Translations under genes and position numbers: made by a program
Part shown: positions 20,782 to 29,167 of the stretch, piece after piece
How the letters are laid out: each line of letters starts with the position of its first letter
Position numbering within the stretch: position 1 is the first letter of the stretch
NCBI RefSeq assembly: GCF_004917065.1
Contig: NZ_SSYA01000002.1
Coordinates: 349,897-413,896, forward strand
Direction: 5' to 3'
DNA length: 64,000 bases
From: Geomonas ferrireducens
GTDB lineage: Bacteria; Desulfobacterota; Desulfuromonadia; Geobacterales; Geobacteraceae
The notes under the pieces: model-generated
Databases searched by the model: none
Seen by the model: the letters and a program-made list of their open reading frames with translations, nothing else
What the model was told of the DNA's origin: nothing

Positions 20782-21839
20782 TTCAAGGCGGCGGCGCCTT
20801 TAGCCGCCAGCGTGGTCAGCAGACCGATGATGCCGTCGGGGGATAGGACGAGCTGGGCCGCGTCGATCTGGATCGCTTCGCCCGGCATCCCGAAGACCAT
20901 GGACGTCTCCTTGTCCTGCGCGACGGTGACGCCTCCACTGTTGCGGAGCGTCTTGAGTTCCAGGGCCCCGTCCTTCCCCATGCCGGTCAAGAGCACCCCG
21001 ACCGCGTGCCGACCGTAGTGCTGAGCCACGGTGCGAAAAAGCGCCGACACGGCGGGACGCACGCCGTTTTCAGGGTCCGTGCTGGTGAGGCGGATGCGCC
21101 CTTGAGGGGCGACTTCCATGTGGTAGCTGTCGGGCGCCACGTAGACCCGACCCGGTTCCACGGTCATGCCGTCGGCAGCGAGGAGCACCGGCATGGTGGA
21201 GTGCTGGTTCAGCCAGTGCACGAAGTTTTCCGTGAAACCTACGGCCATGTGCTGCACCACGAGGACCGCGGCGGAAAAGGATGCCGGGAGCGCGGAGAGT
21301 ATGCGGCGCAAAAGGGGCGGACCGCCGGTCGAGGCGCCGATGGCCACCACTTTTATCGAAGCGGTGGGGGCGGTCCGGGGCGTCTGGACTGCGGCTGGCG
21401 CAGGCGCGATCTTGCCGGTCGGGAACACGCGGCGCACCACCTTGATCTCGGACATGAGCTTCACATGGCGGATGAGGTCCGCCACCGACTCGCGGTAATC
21501 GGGAGAGCCTGGCGCGGCGGGCTTGGCTAGCACCATGAGGGCTCCCGCCTCCATGACCCGGAACAGGGTGGCCGAATCCTTCGGGTTCATCTTCCCGGTG
21601 ACGATCACGATGGGGACGGGGCAGCTCGACATGATGGCGCGGGTGGCGTCGAAACCGTCCATGCCTGGGAGGTTGACGTCCATGGTGATGATGTCCGGCC
21701 TGAGGCTCTTTGCGGCCTCCACGGCGGACTCGCCGCTCTCCGCGGTGCCGATCACGGTGAGCTCGGGGTCCGCGTCGAAAGCGGCCACCAGCGCCTGCTG
21801 CACGGTTTTTGAATCTTCAACTACGAGAATTCTGATCAC
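20778..21839 (-). CDS. cheB: Chemotaxis response regulator protein-glutamate methylesterase CheB
   Basis: CheB removes methyl groups from receptors and is switched on by phosphorylation. The 353-residue protein has a receiver with D54 in TMDVNLPGMDG, a proline/alanine linker, and the esterase domain with GASTGGPPLL (serine near 170), QHMAVGFTENF and GMGKDGA. The catalytic triad residues all appear present. The start is GTG with AAGGAAG upstream. In the operon it corresponds to WspF and should act on the receptor at 24139. Confidence 0.95.
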   Translation of the reverse strand: MIRILVVEDSKTVQQALVAAFDADPELTVIGTAESGESAVEAAKSLRPDIITMDVNLPGMDGFDATRAIMSSCPVPIVIVTGKMNPKDSATLFRVMEAGALMVLAKPAAPGSPDYRESVADLIRHVKLMSEIKVVRRVFPTGKIAPAPAAVQTPRTAPTASIKVVAIGASTGGPPLLRRILSALPASFSAAVLVVQHMAVGFTENFVHWLNQHSTMPVLLAADGMTVEPGRVYVAPDSYHMEVAPQGRIRLTSTDPENGVRPAVSALFRTVAQHYGRHAVGVLLTGMGKDGALELKTLRNSGGVTVAQDKETSMVFGMPGEAIQIDAAQLVLSPDGIIGLLTTLAAKGAAALK

Positions 21840-21851
21840 GCGGCTTCCTTG

Positions 21852-24092
21852 TCAGGTGAGTTTCTGGATGACCTCGATGAGGTTGGTCTGGTCGAAGCTG
21901 CTCTTCACGAGATAGGCGCTCGCACCGACGTCGATGCCGCGCTCCCGGTCGGTACGCGACTCGAGCCCGGTGACGAGGATCACGGGGAGCGAGGCGAGCT
22001 TCGCGTCGGCGCGGATCGACCGGGTGAGCTCGAAGCCGTCCATGCGCGGCATCTCGATGTCGGAGACCACCACGTCGCAGGGGTCGGTTTTAAGTTGTGC
22101 CATGGCGTCCGCCCCGTCGACCGCGGTGCGCACGAGGAAGCCGGAGGCCTCCAGGATGTTCTTAAGCAAGGTCCGCGAGGTGATGGAATCTTCCGCCACC
22201 AGAACGGAAACCCGCGCCTGGCGAGCCGGGGCGCTTGGTACCGGCAGGGAGGTGACGTCGGCACCGCCCCCCAGGGCGGAGCGGAAGAGGTCGGCAACGT
22301 TCAAAACGGGGACCACGCGCCCCGAACCGAGCACGGTGGCACCAGCGACGTTGCGCACCCTCGAGAGCTGGCGCCCGAGCGGCTTCACCAGTATCTCCTG
22401 CACCCCGATCACCTGATCCACGGCGAAAGCGATGCGCCGGTCGGCGGCGCGCAAGAGGACGTAAGAGACCGTGGTGTCCGGCTCGACGCTCCGGCGTCCA
22501 GTTTCCAGGATGCCGGCCAGTGAGACGAGCGGGAGCACCTCGCCCGCCGCGACCACGGTGTCGCGGTTTTCCACCCGTTTCACCTCTGAGAGCGGCACGC
22601 GCGCGCTCAGCTCGACCACCGTCGCCGGGATGGCGCAGTAGCGGCCGGCGACCTGCACCAAGAGCGCGCGCATCCGGGCGAATGAGAGCGGGAAGACGAG
22701 CCGGAAGCTCGTTCCCGCGCCGGGCGTGCTTGTGACCGAGACGTGCCCCCCCAGCCGCTCCAGCGTCTCGCGTACGATGGCGAGGCCGACCCCGCGTCCG
22801 GAGATGCTGCTGATGGTGCCGCTGGTGGAAAGCCCGGACTCGAAGATGAATTGAAGCGCCTCGGCGTCGGGCATGCGCGCGATGGCCTCCTCGGTGGCGA
22901 GTTCCCGGCGCAGCGCAGAACGTTTCACCTGCTCGAGGTCGATGCCGCAGCCGTCGTCGGTTAGGATGAGTTCGGCGCGGTTCGCGTCCTGCAGCCTCAC
23001 CTCGACGCTCACCGTGCCGCGGCGCGGCTTTCCCGCGGCTTCCCTTGCCTGCGGCAGCTCGATGCCGTGATCTACCGTGTTGCGCACGAGGTGCAAAAGC
23101 GGCTCCATAAGCTCGGCCAGGATGCGGCGGTCGAACTCCAGCTCTCCTCCGGAGAGGGAGAAGTCGGCCTCCTTGCCGAGCTCGCGGGTAAGGTCGCGCA
23201 CCAGTTTCGCGAACGGGTCGAGGATCGAGGAACATGGGAGGAGCTGCAGCTTCTTCATCTCCTCGAGGAGCGGGTCGACGAGAGCCTGCAGCGAACGGGT
23301 GTGCTTTTCCGCGTTCTTCTCCAGGAGGCGCAGGCGCCCCTCCACGGTACGTTCATGCCGGCACCTCTGTTCGAGAAGTCCGGCCAGCGAGGCCTCACCG
23401 TCGGTACCCTTCTTGAGCGCGCGCCTTGCCGCCTCGAGGGAGCGGTCGCGCTCAGCGCCACGCTCGGCTACCTCGCCGGCAAGGGTGGAGAGTTCCTCCT
23501 GCAGTACCGAGGCGGCAAGTTTCGCGGAGACCAGTTCCTCGGACTGCAAAAGGAGCGTCTCGAGAAGCCGCGCGGAGACCCGCACCGTTTCGTCGGCGGC
23601 ATAGGAGGGCGGTGAAGGGCGTGGCTTTTCCGGGGTAGGCGCCTGGGTGGCCGCAACGGCAACAACAGGGGGCGTGGGCACCGTCGGAAGAGGAGAGGGG
23701 GGAACGCTTTGGGAAGCACTCTGTTGCGGCGCCGGTGCAGGTGCGGCGGTGGGGGCGCCTGCCGGGAAGATGCGGGCCGAAAGCCGGTTTATCTCGCGGT
23801 GCAGGAGATCGAAGGTTTCCATACCGAACTCGGCCTCGCCACGCTTGATCCCTGCCAGCACCTCCTCCAGCTCCTGGCAGTCATGGGCGACGTCGGCGAG
23901 GTTCACGGCGTGCGCCGCCCCTTTCAGGGTGTGCACGCGGCGGAACACCCCTTCAAGCAGGCGCTGCCGCCCTGCCTCCTCCTCTTCGCGTTCCAGGGCG
24001 AGGAGATGGGAGGAGAGGGCGTCCAGGTGTTCCTGCGCCTCTATCGCGAAGGTCGCGAGCAGTTCTTTTAACAGCGCCTCGTGGTCGCTCAT
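21852..24092 (-). CDS. cheA: Hybrid chemotaxis kinase CheA with C-terminal receiver (WspE-like)
   Basis: The 746-residue kinase has an N-terminal Hpt domain with the phospho-histidine H54 in RRVHTLKGAAHAVN. A proline/alanine linker follows (about 110-165), then a helical dimerisation region, HATPase with VDHGIELP and GRGVGLAIVRE, and a CheW-like regulatory domain. A C-terminal receiver has D678 in VVSDIEMPRMDG. No separate P2 domain is evident. This layout matches WspE-type kinases of alternative chemosensory systems. Likely targets are its own receiver, CheB and the receiver domains of the two downstream kinases. Confidence 0.94.
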   Translation of the reverse strand: MSDHEALLKELLATFAIEAQEHLDALSSHLLALEREEEEAGRQRLLEGVFRRVHTLKGAAHAVNLADVAHDCQELEEVLAGIKRGEAEFGMETFDLLHREINRLSARIFPAGAPTAAPAPAPQQSASQSVPPSPLPTVPTPPVVAVAATQAPTPEKPRPSPPSYAADETVRVSARLLETLLLQSEELVSAKLAASVLQEELSTLAGEVAERGAERDRSLEAARRALKKGTDGEASLAGLLEQRCRHERTVEGRLRLLEKNAEKHTRSLQALVDPLLEEMKKLQLLPCSSILDPFAKLVRDLTRELGKEADFSLSGGELEFDRRILAELMEPLLHLVRNTVDHGIELPQAREAAGKPRRGTVSVEVRLQDANRAELILTDDGCGIDLEQVKRSALRRELATEEAIARMPDAEALQFIFESGLSTSGTISSISGRGVGLAIVRETLERLGGHVSVTSTPGAGTSFRLVFPLSFARMRALLVQVAGRYCAIPATVVELSARVPLSEVKRVENRDTVVAAGEVLPLVSLAGILETGRRSVEPDTTVSYVLLRAADRRIAFAVDQVIGVQEILVKPLGRQLSRVRNVAGATVLGSGRVVPVLNVADLFRSALGGGADVTSLPVPSAPARQARVSVLVAEDSITSRTLLKNILEASGFLVRTAVDGADAMAQLKTDPCDVVVSDIEMPRMDGFELTRSIRADAKLASLPVILVTGLESRTDRERGIDVGASAYLVKSSFDQTNLIEVIQKLT

Positions 24093-24138
24093 GTCGTAAT
24101 AGTCACCTTAATTCGTGATCGCCCGCCGCTGAGGGGGA

Positions 24139-25995
24139 TCAGGCGAGCCGGTAGCCGCTCACCAGTTTCTGCAGCTTCTGGTTCAGCTCGTAGAGGTTTT
24201 TCGCCGCCGCTTCGATCTGGCGCGACCCCTCCACGTTCTGATCGCTTGCCTGGTTGATGCTCTGGATGGCGATGGCGATCTGGTCCATGCCGATCGCCTG
24301 CTCCTGGGTCGAGGTGACGATCTGCAGCGTCGCGTTCGAGGAGTCCTCGATGCTCGCGGCGAGCTGGCGGATCGACTCGCCCGCTTCGCTTGACTGCTTC
24401 ATGCCGGCCTCGACCGCCTTGCTCCCTTGCTCGGTGGCAAGGACGGCAGCGGTGGTGGCCTTCTGGATCTGGCCTATGATGCTGCGCACCTGGGAGGTCG
24501 CCTGCTTCGACTGGGTGGCGAGGTTCTTCACCTCCTGGGCCACCACGGCGAATCCTTTGCCGTGCTCACCCGCCTTGGCGGCCTCGATGGCGGCGTTCAC
24601 CGCGAGGAGGTTCGACTGCTCGGCGAGGTCCGCTACCGTGGCGATGATCTCGCCGATGGCCTGGCTCTGCTCGGAGAGGTTCACGATGCGTTCGGCGATG
24701 AAGCCCATGCGCTCGTCGATCCCCTGCATGCCGTCCAGGGTACTGTTCACGGAGTCACGGCCGGTCTTGGCGATCTGCGCGGAGCGGTGCGCCCCCTCAT
24801 AAACCTGGCGCGACTTCTGCGAAGTGAGGTCGGTGGTCTGGCGGATCTCCTGGACCGTGGCGTTGGTCTCGGAGATGGAGGTGGCGGTCTGGGCCGAGCT
24901 GGAGGCAAGCTCGCTCACCGTGGTCATGATTTCGGCGGCGCTCCCTGCGAGGACGCTCACCACCTCGGAGATTTCGAGGCTCAAGTCCCTGAGATTTCTG
25001 GTCATCACGCTGAAGGAATTGCCCAGGCGGTCCTTATCCGAGGCGGGGAGCACCTCGATGGTTAAATCCCCGGCTGCGATGCGGTCGGCGCTGGCGGCGA
25101 GCCTTTTCAGGGAGGCAACCATGTTGCTCATGGCGTTGCCGAAGACGTCGCGCTCGGAGAGGGGAACCACCTCGAGATCGAGGTCGCCGATGGCGATCCG
25201 GTTCGCGTTCTCTCCCATGCGGCGCAGGGAGAGCACCATCTTCCTCATCGCCCGTAAAAGCTGTCCCAGTTCGTCGGGAGAGGCGCTGTCGAGCTCGACG
25301 GAGACGTCCCCCTGGGCCAGGCGGTCGGCGGCCTGCACGGCGTCGTTTAAGGGCCTTGTGATGGATGCGGTGATGGCGAAGGCGATCATGGCGGCGATGA
25401 TGCAGGCGAGTGCCACGAGGACCGCGGTGATCGCGAAGGTGAAGCGCTGGTTCCTTGCGGATTCCGCGGCGAAATTGCTGGCCATTGCTTGGGATGCCTT
25501 CAGCACCTCTTCCACCTGGGCATCGATCTGGGCCACGGTGCGACGGGCGTAGTTCTTGTGGAAGGCGACCGCCTCCTTCACCTTACCCTGCCGGGTGAGC
25601 GCGATGGTCTTGGCGCGGACCTCCTTCCATTGATCCATCGACTCCTTGATCCGGTCGATCTTCGCCTGATCGCCGGGGAAGCGCTCGCGGGCGAGGGCTA
25701 GTCCGCGGTAAACCTCCTGCTCGTCCTTGGCTATCTCAGCAAGGGTCGCTTCCAGGTCTTCACGGTCGGCTGCATATAGGACTACGTCCTTCATACCGCG
25801 GTGCATCCGGGCGATGTTGGTGTCGACCTGCTGGATCGCATTGGTCACCGTGAAGGGGTGCTCGTAGAACTCGCTGAGCAGGCGCCCCTCGGCGGCGAGG
25901 TTCTTGAGGGAGAGCGCGCCGATCAGGACCAGGAACACGAGCAGCACTGAAAAGCCTGCGATCAGTCTGGAGCGGATTTTAAGGTTGCTGAGCAT
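24139..25995 (-). CDS. Methyl-accepting chemotaxis protein with tandem HAMP domains
   Basis: The 618-residue receptor has TM1 at about 10-30, a periplasmic four-helix-bundle sensor (about 31-190) and TM2 at about 190-212. At least two, probably three HAMP-like units follow, marked by repeated ADRLAQGDVSVE, ANRIAIGDLDLE and ADRIAAGDLTIE segments. The signalling domain carries the tip EQSNLLAVNAAIEAAKAGEHG. The C-terminus lacks an NWETF-like CheR tether. It is the only receptor in the operon and should be its input, comparable to WspA. The ligand is unknown. Confidence 0.93.
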   Translation of the reverse strand: MLSNLKIRSRLIAGFSVLLVFLVLIGALSLKNLAAEGRLLSEFYEHPFTVTNAIQQVDTNIARMHRGMKDVVLYAADREDLEATLAEIAKDEQEVYRGLALARERFPGDQAKIDRIKESMDQWKEVRAKTIALTRQGKVKEAVAFHKNYARRTVAQIDAQVEEVLKASQAMASNFAAESARNQRFTFAITAVLVALACIIAAMIAFAITASITRPLNDAVQAADRLAQGDVSVELDSASPDELGQLLRAMRKMVLSLRRMGENANRIAIGDLDLEVVPLSERDVFGNAMSNMVASLKRLAASADRIAAGDLTIEVLPASDKDRLGNSFSVMTRNLRDLSLEISEVVSVLAGSAAEIMTTVSELASSSAQTATSISETNATVQEIRQTTDLTSQKSRQVYEGAHRSAQIAKTGRDSVNSTLDGMQGIDERMGFIAERIVNLSEQSQAIGEIIATVADLAEQSNLLAVNAAIEAAKAGEHGKGFAVVAQEVKNLATQSKQATSQVRSIIGQIQKATTAAVLATEQGSKAVEAGMKQSSEAGESIRQLAASIEDSSNATLQIVTSTQEQAIGMDQIAIAIQSINQASDQNVEGSRQIEAAAKNLYELNQKLQKLVSGYRLA

Positions 25996-26053
25996 GGAAC
26001 CTCCAAAAGTCAGGTTGAGATGGCGGCATCAACCTCGATCTTGATTTCAATGT

Positions 26054-26662
26054 CTACCCGACCTCTTCGTGCACGATGAGGCGCGGGTCGGCCAGGATCC
26101 TGGCCATGTCTAGCAGGGCGAGCCGTTCGGCGGTTACCCCGGCAAGGAACTCGCCTCTCATCCCGGTAAAGGTGTCGGGTGTCGGGTGCAGTTCCGACAG
26201 GGGCAGAGAGCGCATCCCCTCGACGCGGTCGGCCAGGACGCCGAATTCCATGGTGCCGTCGCTTACAACGATCACCCGGTTCAGGTCGGAAAGTCCGGTT
26301 GCCGGGAGTTCGAAAAAGCGGCGCAGGTCGACGATGGAGATGATCTTGCCGCGCACGCTGGTGATCCCCAGGACGAAGGGAGGGGCGCAGAACAAGGGGG
26401 TGAAGTCGGCCAGGGGAAGCGTAGCCGCGATGAAGGAGAGGTCGATGGCGTAGTGCTCGCCGGAGAGGGTGAACTCCAGGCAGTCGACGCAGGCAACACT
26501 CCCGGCGTCCTCGGCAGGTTTTCGGCTCATGACCCGGGCGCGTTCCTGGAGCAGCAACTGCTCGCGCTCGTGGTCGTGCCGGTCCTGGAGAACGGCGTCG
26601 AAGGCAGCCTGCTGGCGGGTGAGCAGTGAGGCCCAGTCTATGGCGGAACTTCTCTGCGACAT
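26054..26662 (-). CDS. cheW: CheW-like coupling protein, downstream copy
   Basis: The 202-residue protein has a helical N-terminal extension of about 65 residues followed by a CheW domain (CLEFTLSGEHYAIDL to the C-terminus, with GITSVRGKIISIVDLRRFF). It would bridge the receptor and CheA. The extension is longer than in a minimal CheW, as is common for WspD-like proteins beside a CheR-TPR. It lies between the broken cheR gene and the receptor gene. Confidence 0.9.
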   Translation of the reverse strand: MSQRSSAIDWASLLTRQQAAFDAVLQDRHDHEREQLLLQERARVMSRKPAEDAGSVACVDCLEFTLSGEHYAIDLSFIAATLPLADFTPLFCAPPFVLGITSVRGKIISIVDLRRFFELPATGLSDLNRVIVVSDGTMEFGVLADRVEGMRSLPLSELHPTPDTFTGMRGEFLAGVTAERLALLDMARILADPRLIVHEEVG

Positions 26663-26695
26663 GCTTCTTCTCCTAAGCGTGAAAACCGTGCTGCC

Positions 26696-28202
26696 TTACC
26701 GCCTGCTGATGCCCTTGATCAGGTGGATCAACATGCCGGCTGTCATCCCCTCGGTGTCGGGGATGGCCTCGTTCGGGTCGAGCCGCTGCAAAAGGCGCAG
26801 GGCATTGCCGAAACTCTGTTCCGCCTCCTGCCGCTCGCCGCGCTTGCGGAATAGGTTTCCGAGCGCGAAATAGGCGAGCAGGTAGTCGTGGTCGAGGTAG
26901 AGTGCGTGCTTAAGCGAAGTGATGGCCCCTTCGTCATCCCCCGCCTGCTCGCGGATCATGGAGAGGAGGTAGTGGCTGTTCGGGTTCAGCCGCTCGAGCC
27001 GGATCGATCTTTCGCAGAGCTCGCGAGCCTCACCGTAGCGCCCGAGGTTCGCGTAGCAGCGAGCCGCGAGGGCGAGCTGCTCCGCATGCTCTCCCCCGGC
27101 AAGCGCAACTTCGGCTGCCCTTTCATAGGCTCCCGTGTCGAAGAGCGAAAGCGCCTGCTGCAGCACGTCCGGGCCCTGCGGTGTGGCTGCTATCGCCGGC
27201 GCCGCATGGAGTTCCGCCCCGCCCCTCTTTTTGTTGACCGGGGGCTGCTTCTCCGCGGCGGATGTCATGGTCCGCCCGACCACACGCCCGGGGTATGCAC
27301 CTGGCAGGGGCGCCGGCATGCCGGCAGTAACCCGAAACGCGGCTCGCGTGGCTTTCTGGCGCGGGTCGCTTCTTTTCAGCGCGAGGGCGCCATCGAAGAT
27401 GTGGCAGGTGAAACCTTCCACCTTGTGGTGGTCCACCTCGGTCGGTCCCATGAAGAGCCAGCCGCCAGGCCTCAGCGCGGCGGAACCTGGCGACGGTCTT
27501 CTCGATCTGCTCCTCGTGAAAATAGAGCATCACGTTGCGGCAGAAGATGACATCCGCACCCCCGGCAATGGGGGAAGGGGTATCGGCGTTCTCGGCGAGG
27601 TTCAGATGCCCGAAGCGGACCATCTCCCTGATGCCGTTTGCGATCTCGAAGCTGCCGTCCGGCCGCTGGGTGAAATAATTCATGAGCCACCCGGGGGCGT
27701 TCCGGAAGGACCATTTGCCGTACACCCCCAGCCGGGCCCGCTCAAGGGCGTGCTCGTTAAGGTCCGTGCCGAGGATGGTGATCTTCCAGCCGGTCGTGTC
27801 CCGGAGTACACGGCTCAGGATGATGGCGATGCTGTACGGTTCCTCACCGGTGGAGCATCCGGCGCTCCAGATCCGGATGGTGCGGTTGCCGCGCCGCCTG
27901 GCCGCGATCAGTCCCGGGAGCACCCGTTCCTCGAGCACCTGGTAGCTCTTCGGGTCGCGCAGGAAATAGGTCTCGCCGATGGTGAGGGCGCTGGCCAAAA
28001 GCCGCAGCCGCTCCTTTCCCAGGGGTGCGGACATGAGCTGCAGCAGGTAACGCTCCAGTTCCTCGACCCCTTCCTGGTGCGCAAGGGTAGCCATCTTCTG
28101 CGCCAGTTCGGCAAAGCGTTCCTTGCGGAAGTGAAGCCCAAGTTCTTTTGCTACGAACGCGGCGAACAGCTGCAGCGTCGCGCTTGTCTGCGAATCCGCC
28201 AT
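26696..28202 (-). pseudogene. cheR: CheR methyltransferase with C-terminal TPR domain, broken by a frameshift
   Basis: The first part (28202 to about 27477) encodes a CheR domain with IGETYFLRDPKSYQ, the SAM loop IWSAGCSTGEEPYSIA and DVIFCRNVMLYFHEEQ. The expected next segment, ALRPGGWLFMGPTEVD, is in the +1 frame, starting near 27476. That frame runs on through an Ala/Pro linker and three to four TPR units to a stop at 26696. Read together they make about 500 residues, the layout of WspC-type methyltransferases. As sequenced, the first frame runs into unrelated sequence and stops at 27123. An ATG at 27451 could restart the TPR half. A sequencing error in the GC-rich CGCCGCG stretch cannot be excluded. 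Confidence 0.8.
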
Positions 28203-28203
28203 G

Positions 28204-28725
28204 TCAGGTGCGTTCCAGCGCCGCGGCGATCTGCGCCTCCTCGTCAGGGAAGAGCAGGGCGTCGAGGTCGTGGATCAGTACCAGTCCGTCCGCGGTCCGC
28301 GCCACTCCGGCGACGAACCCGGCTCCCGCCACGATTTCGTCGGCGGCAAGGATGCCGGCCGCAGGCGGCTCGATGACCCCTTCGGAACCGTCCACGACCA
28401 GGGCAAGGGTGAGCCTGCCGGTGCGCGCGATGACGAACTGGTCGCTCAAGGCGACGGGGCGCTCGGGGAGCCTGAAGCGCCTCCTCAGATTGATAGCGGG
28501 AACGATCTCTCCGTGCAGGTCCAGGATGCCCATTACAACGTCCGGGGCCTTGGGGAGCTGGGTGAGGGCCGCCGCCCGGACCACCCGTTTTACGTGGTCC
28601 AGACGCAACGCGTAACGCTGGTCGTCAAGGGTGAAGATGAGCAGTTGAATCGTGTCGATCGGTCTTCTCCAATTAGCGGCGTCTATGCGGCTCTCTAATG
28701 TACCTCGTGCCGGGCTTGGATTCAA
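28204..28725 (-). CDS. cheW: CheW-like coupling protein, upstream copy
   Basis: This is a single CheW domain, with IQLLIFTLDDQRYAL, VMGILDLHGEIVPAINLR and DGSEGVIEPPA. It is the first gene of the chemosensory operon, one base before the cheR start, in the position of WspB. The start is unclear. The longest frame begins with TTG at 28725 but has no ribosome binding site and reads through non-domain sequence. A good GGAGAAG at 28664-28670 sits just before an ATC codon at 28657-28659, exactly where the domain begins. Confidence 0.85.
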   Translation of the reverse strand: MNPSPARGTLESRIDAANWRRPIDTIQLLIFTLDDQRYALRLDHVKRVVRAAALTQLPKAPDVVMGILDLHGEIVPAINLRRRFRLPERPVALSDQFVIARTGRLTLALVVDGSEGVIEPPAAGILAADEIVAGAGFVAGVARTADGLVLIHDLDALLFPDEEAQIAAALERT

Positions 28726-28777
28726 GCGTATTTGTAGGTTTTAAGGGCGAAAAAGGGGGAAGGTGCGCTTTGAGAAC

Positions 28778-28799
28778 TTGCAGTCGTTAGCGATTGCAA
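28778..28799. promoter_or_regulatory. 22-bp imperfect palindrome, candidate operator
   Basis: The two halves read TTGCA-G-TCG-T-TA and, as the reverse complement, TTGCA-A-TCG-C-TA; only 4 of 11 pairs mismatch. It lies in the 140-base gap between the leftward cheW operon and the rightward gene at 28866 and overlaps a possible -35 box. A dimeric regulator could control both directions from here. The binding protein is unknown. Confidence 0.45.
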
Positions 28800-28821
28800 A
28801 TCCGGCGGGTGCCGCTAGTAT
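28794..28821 (+). promoter_or_regulatory. Possible sigma-70 promoter for gene 28866
   Basis: TTGCAA at 28794-28799, a 16-base spacer, then TAGTAT at 28816-28821; each hexamer matches 4 of 6 consensus bases. The -35 box overlaps the palindrome at 28778-28799. Confidence 0.35.
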
Positions 28822-28865
28822 TGCAGCTGTTTTGCCAAATCGGAATGTTAGCGGGAGGTGAGCCG

Positions 28866-29144
28866 ATGCACGATATCGGCAGGCAGATCATGTTGAGACT
28901 GAGGGAGGCCCTGCCATACGCGCGCGTCTATTGGGAGCGCGAACCGGATGGCGACGGCCTGCGCGGCAGTGCGATAAGTGCGGAACTGGAAATGCGGAAG
29001 TTTACCATGCAGTTCGATGGTCCACCGAAGGAGGAGTGCCCCGAAGTACTTGAACCGGCCCTCGTGGAACAGGTGGTCGACGATTTCGTCGACTTCTTCG
29101 CACGCTCCATCTACCCGAAGGAAAAATTCACGCGCATCATCTGA
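28866..29144 (+). CDS. Small conserved hypothetical protein
   Basis: It has 92 residues, soluble and acidic, with no TM helix or signal peptide. GGGAGGTGAG before the ATG at 28866 is a strong ribosome binding site, so it is very likely translated. The order of a short helical N-terminus, strands around LEMRKFTMQFDG, then a C-terminal helix suggests a compact alpha/beta fold. I recognise no family. It is divergent from the chemosensory operon and may share the control region. Confidence 0.6.
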   Translation: MHDIGRQIMLRLREALPYARVYWEREPDGDGLRGSAISAELEMRKFTMQFDGPPKEECPEVLEPALVEQVVDDFVDFFARSIYPKEKFTRII

Positions 29145-29167
29145 AAGGTTGCCGCCCGGAAGAAAGG

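Noticed and set aside
22162-23235. Open frame of 357 codons on the - strand inside cheA
   Set aside because: It is the same strand in another frame, Arg/Gly/Ala-rich without any domain; the cheA frame is complete.
28726-28865. Possible sigma-54 promoter for the operon that encodes an NtrC-type activator
   Set aside because: No TGGC-N8-TTGC pattern with correct GG to GC spacing was found here or in the other gaps I scanned.
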